Shown here: one piece after another, positions 63,484 to 64,000 of the stretch
Numbering within the stretch: position 1 is the first letter of the stretch
Layout: every line of letters starts with the position of its first letter
NCBI GenBank assembly: GCA_022567305.1
Contig: JADFHF010000007.1
Coordinates: forward strand, 1 to 64,000
From: Bacteroidota bacterium
GTDB taxonomy: Bacteria > Bacteroidota > Rhodothermia > Rhodothermales > UBA10348
Direction: 5' to 3'
Length of the DNA: 64,000 bases
The notes under the pieces: model-generated
What the model was told of the DNA's origin: nothing
The model's input: only the letters and a program-made list of their open reading frames with translations
Database searches by the model: none
Translations under genes and position numbers: made by a program

Positions 63484-64000
63484 ATGGTTGATTTAAAGAC
63501 ACTAGCGGCGGCTGAACTCGAGCAGTTTATCGTCGATCTTGGACTTCCAGCTTATCGAGGCCGGCAGATTTATCGCTGGATGTACGCCCTGGGAGTCTCC
63601 GAATTCGAGTCGATGTCTGACTTACCCGCGTCGCTTCGGTCACGTCTGGAGCAAGTCGCGTTCATTTCCTCACTGACGTTCAAAAAAAGTCAGGAGTCTA
63701 GTGACGGTACGATAAAGTCGTTGTATCAGATCAACTCTGGTAAAGCGATTGAGACGGTACTGATCCCCGATTTTGACTCTGATCGTCAGCCGAAACGAAT
63801 GACGGCCTGCGTCTCCAGCCAGGTGGGATGCGCGATGGATTGTTCATTTTGCGCGACCGGCAAAATGGGATTTCATGAGAATCTTTCCTCAGGTGAAATC
63901 TACGATCAGGTCTATGGTATCAATCAGCTTGCCATCGAACGGTATGGGAAATCTCTCACCAATATCGTCTTTATGGGAATGGGCGAACCGCTTCTGAATT
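63484..64000 (+). CDS. rlmN: 23S rRNA (adenine-2503-C2) methyltransferase, N-terminal part
   Basis: The frame from ATG at 63484 is open to the window edge, about 172 residues. RlmN marks are YRGRQIYRWMYALGV, ETVLIPDF, CVSSQVGCAMDCSFCATGKMGFHENLS (radical-SAM cysteines 116, 120, 123) and VFMGMGEPLLN. It methylates A2503 of 23S rRNA and some tRNAs. The rest, with the second catalytic cysteine, is beyond the window. Confidence 0.95.
   Translation, partial: MVDLKTLAAAELEQFIVDLGLPAYRGRQIYRWMYALGVSEFESMSDLPASLRSRLEQVAFISSLTFKKSQESSDGTIKSLYQINSGKAIETVLIPDFDSDRQPKRMTACVSSQVGCAMDCSFCATGKMGFHENLSSGEIYDQVYGINQLAIERYGKSLTNIVFMGMGEPLLN

Overview
The window looks like chromosomal DNA of a Gram-negative, aerobic heterotroph of the Bacteroidota/Rhodothermota side of the tree. 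This is an inference from gene content, not from a marker-gene phylogeny. The supporting genes are: many lipoproteins with lipobox cysteines; lamin-tail plus FlgD-like C-terminal secreted proteins; CarboxypepD_reg, FG-GAP and ELWxxDGT surface proteins; a membrane-anchored Ser/Thr kinase with TPRs; separate secD and secF; a SUF Fe-S operon; and ctaA/ctaB for heme A. Base composition is near balanced. Genes are mostly short operons with frequent ATGA overlaps. No phage, IS element, CRISPR array or rRNA was seen.

Layout. 1-1.5 kb: minus-strand metal cassette (thioredoxin-like protein, MerT-like transporter, HMA-domain protein, outer-membrane protein cut by the window edge) behind a MerR-type operator. 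1.9-7.4 kb: decayed kinase fragment, FG-GAP protein, intact kinase-TPR protein and a secreted protein of unknown role. 7.4-7.7 kb: a gamma-glutamyltransferase C-terminal remnant touching the 3' end of tRNA-Leu(UAA). 7.8-15.9 kb: cytidine deaminase with a dead N-terminal half, a Na/Ca exchanger, a VWA membrane protein, an M20 amidohydrolase, a 5 x 29-bp tandem repeat and a lamin-tail protein. 16-23.5 kb: A-type Fe-S carrier, ClpC, rhomboid protease, HemW, two tandem DUF192 lipoproteins and a second A-type carrier. 23.7-29.5 kb: sufBCDSE plus sufT behind an inverted-repeat operator candidate.

29.5-38.3 kb: TPM protein, META lipoprotein, zinc-ribbon/TPR protein, HU, acyltransferase, GltS-like transporter, a lipoprotein and an orphan GspE/PilB-type ATPase with a small partner. 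38.5-44 kb: small membrane protein, M16 peptidase, YhdH-type reductase and a lipoprotein. 44.3-46.7 kb: tyrosine catabolism (hppD, hmgA). 46.8-55.8 kb: ELWxxDGT lipoprotein, acyl-CoA synthetase, CarboxypepD_reg protein, YraN, SAM hydroxide adenosyltransferase, a probable sigma-like/membrane/anti-sigma-like fusion and an orphan histidine kinase. 55.9-64 kb: purA, STAS protein, secF, secD, a secreted protein, ctaA, ctaB and the start of rlmN.

The best connected set is Fe-S biogenesis: SUF supplies clusters, the two A-type carriers can deliver them, and HemW and RlmN are radical-SAM clients. Heme synthesis and use (HemW, CtaA, CtaB) points to a respiratory lifestyle with a heme-A oxidase. The observations most worth follow-up are the 29-bp repeat array, the sigma/anti-sigma-like membrane fusion, the tRNA-Leu junction with a gene remnant, and the suf operator.
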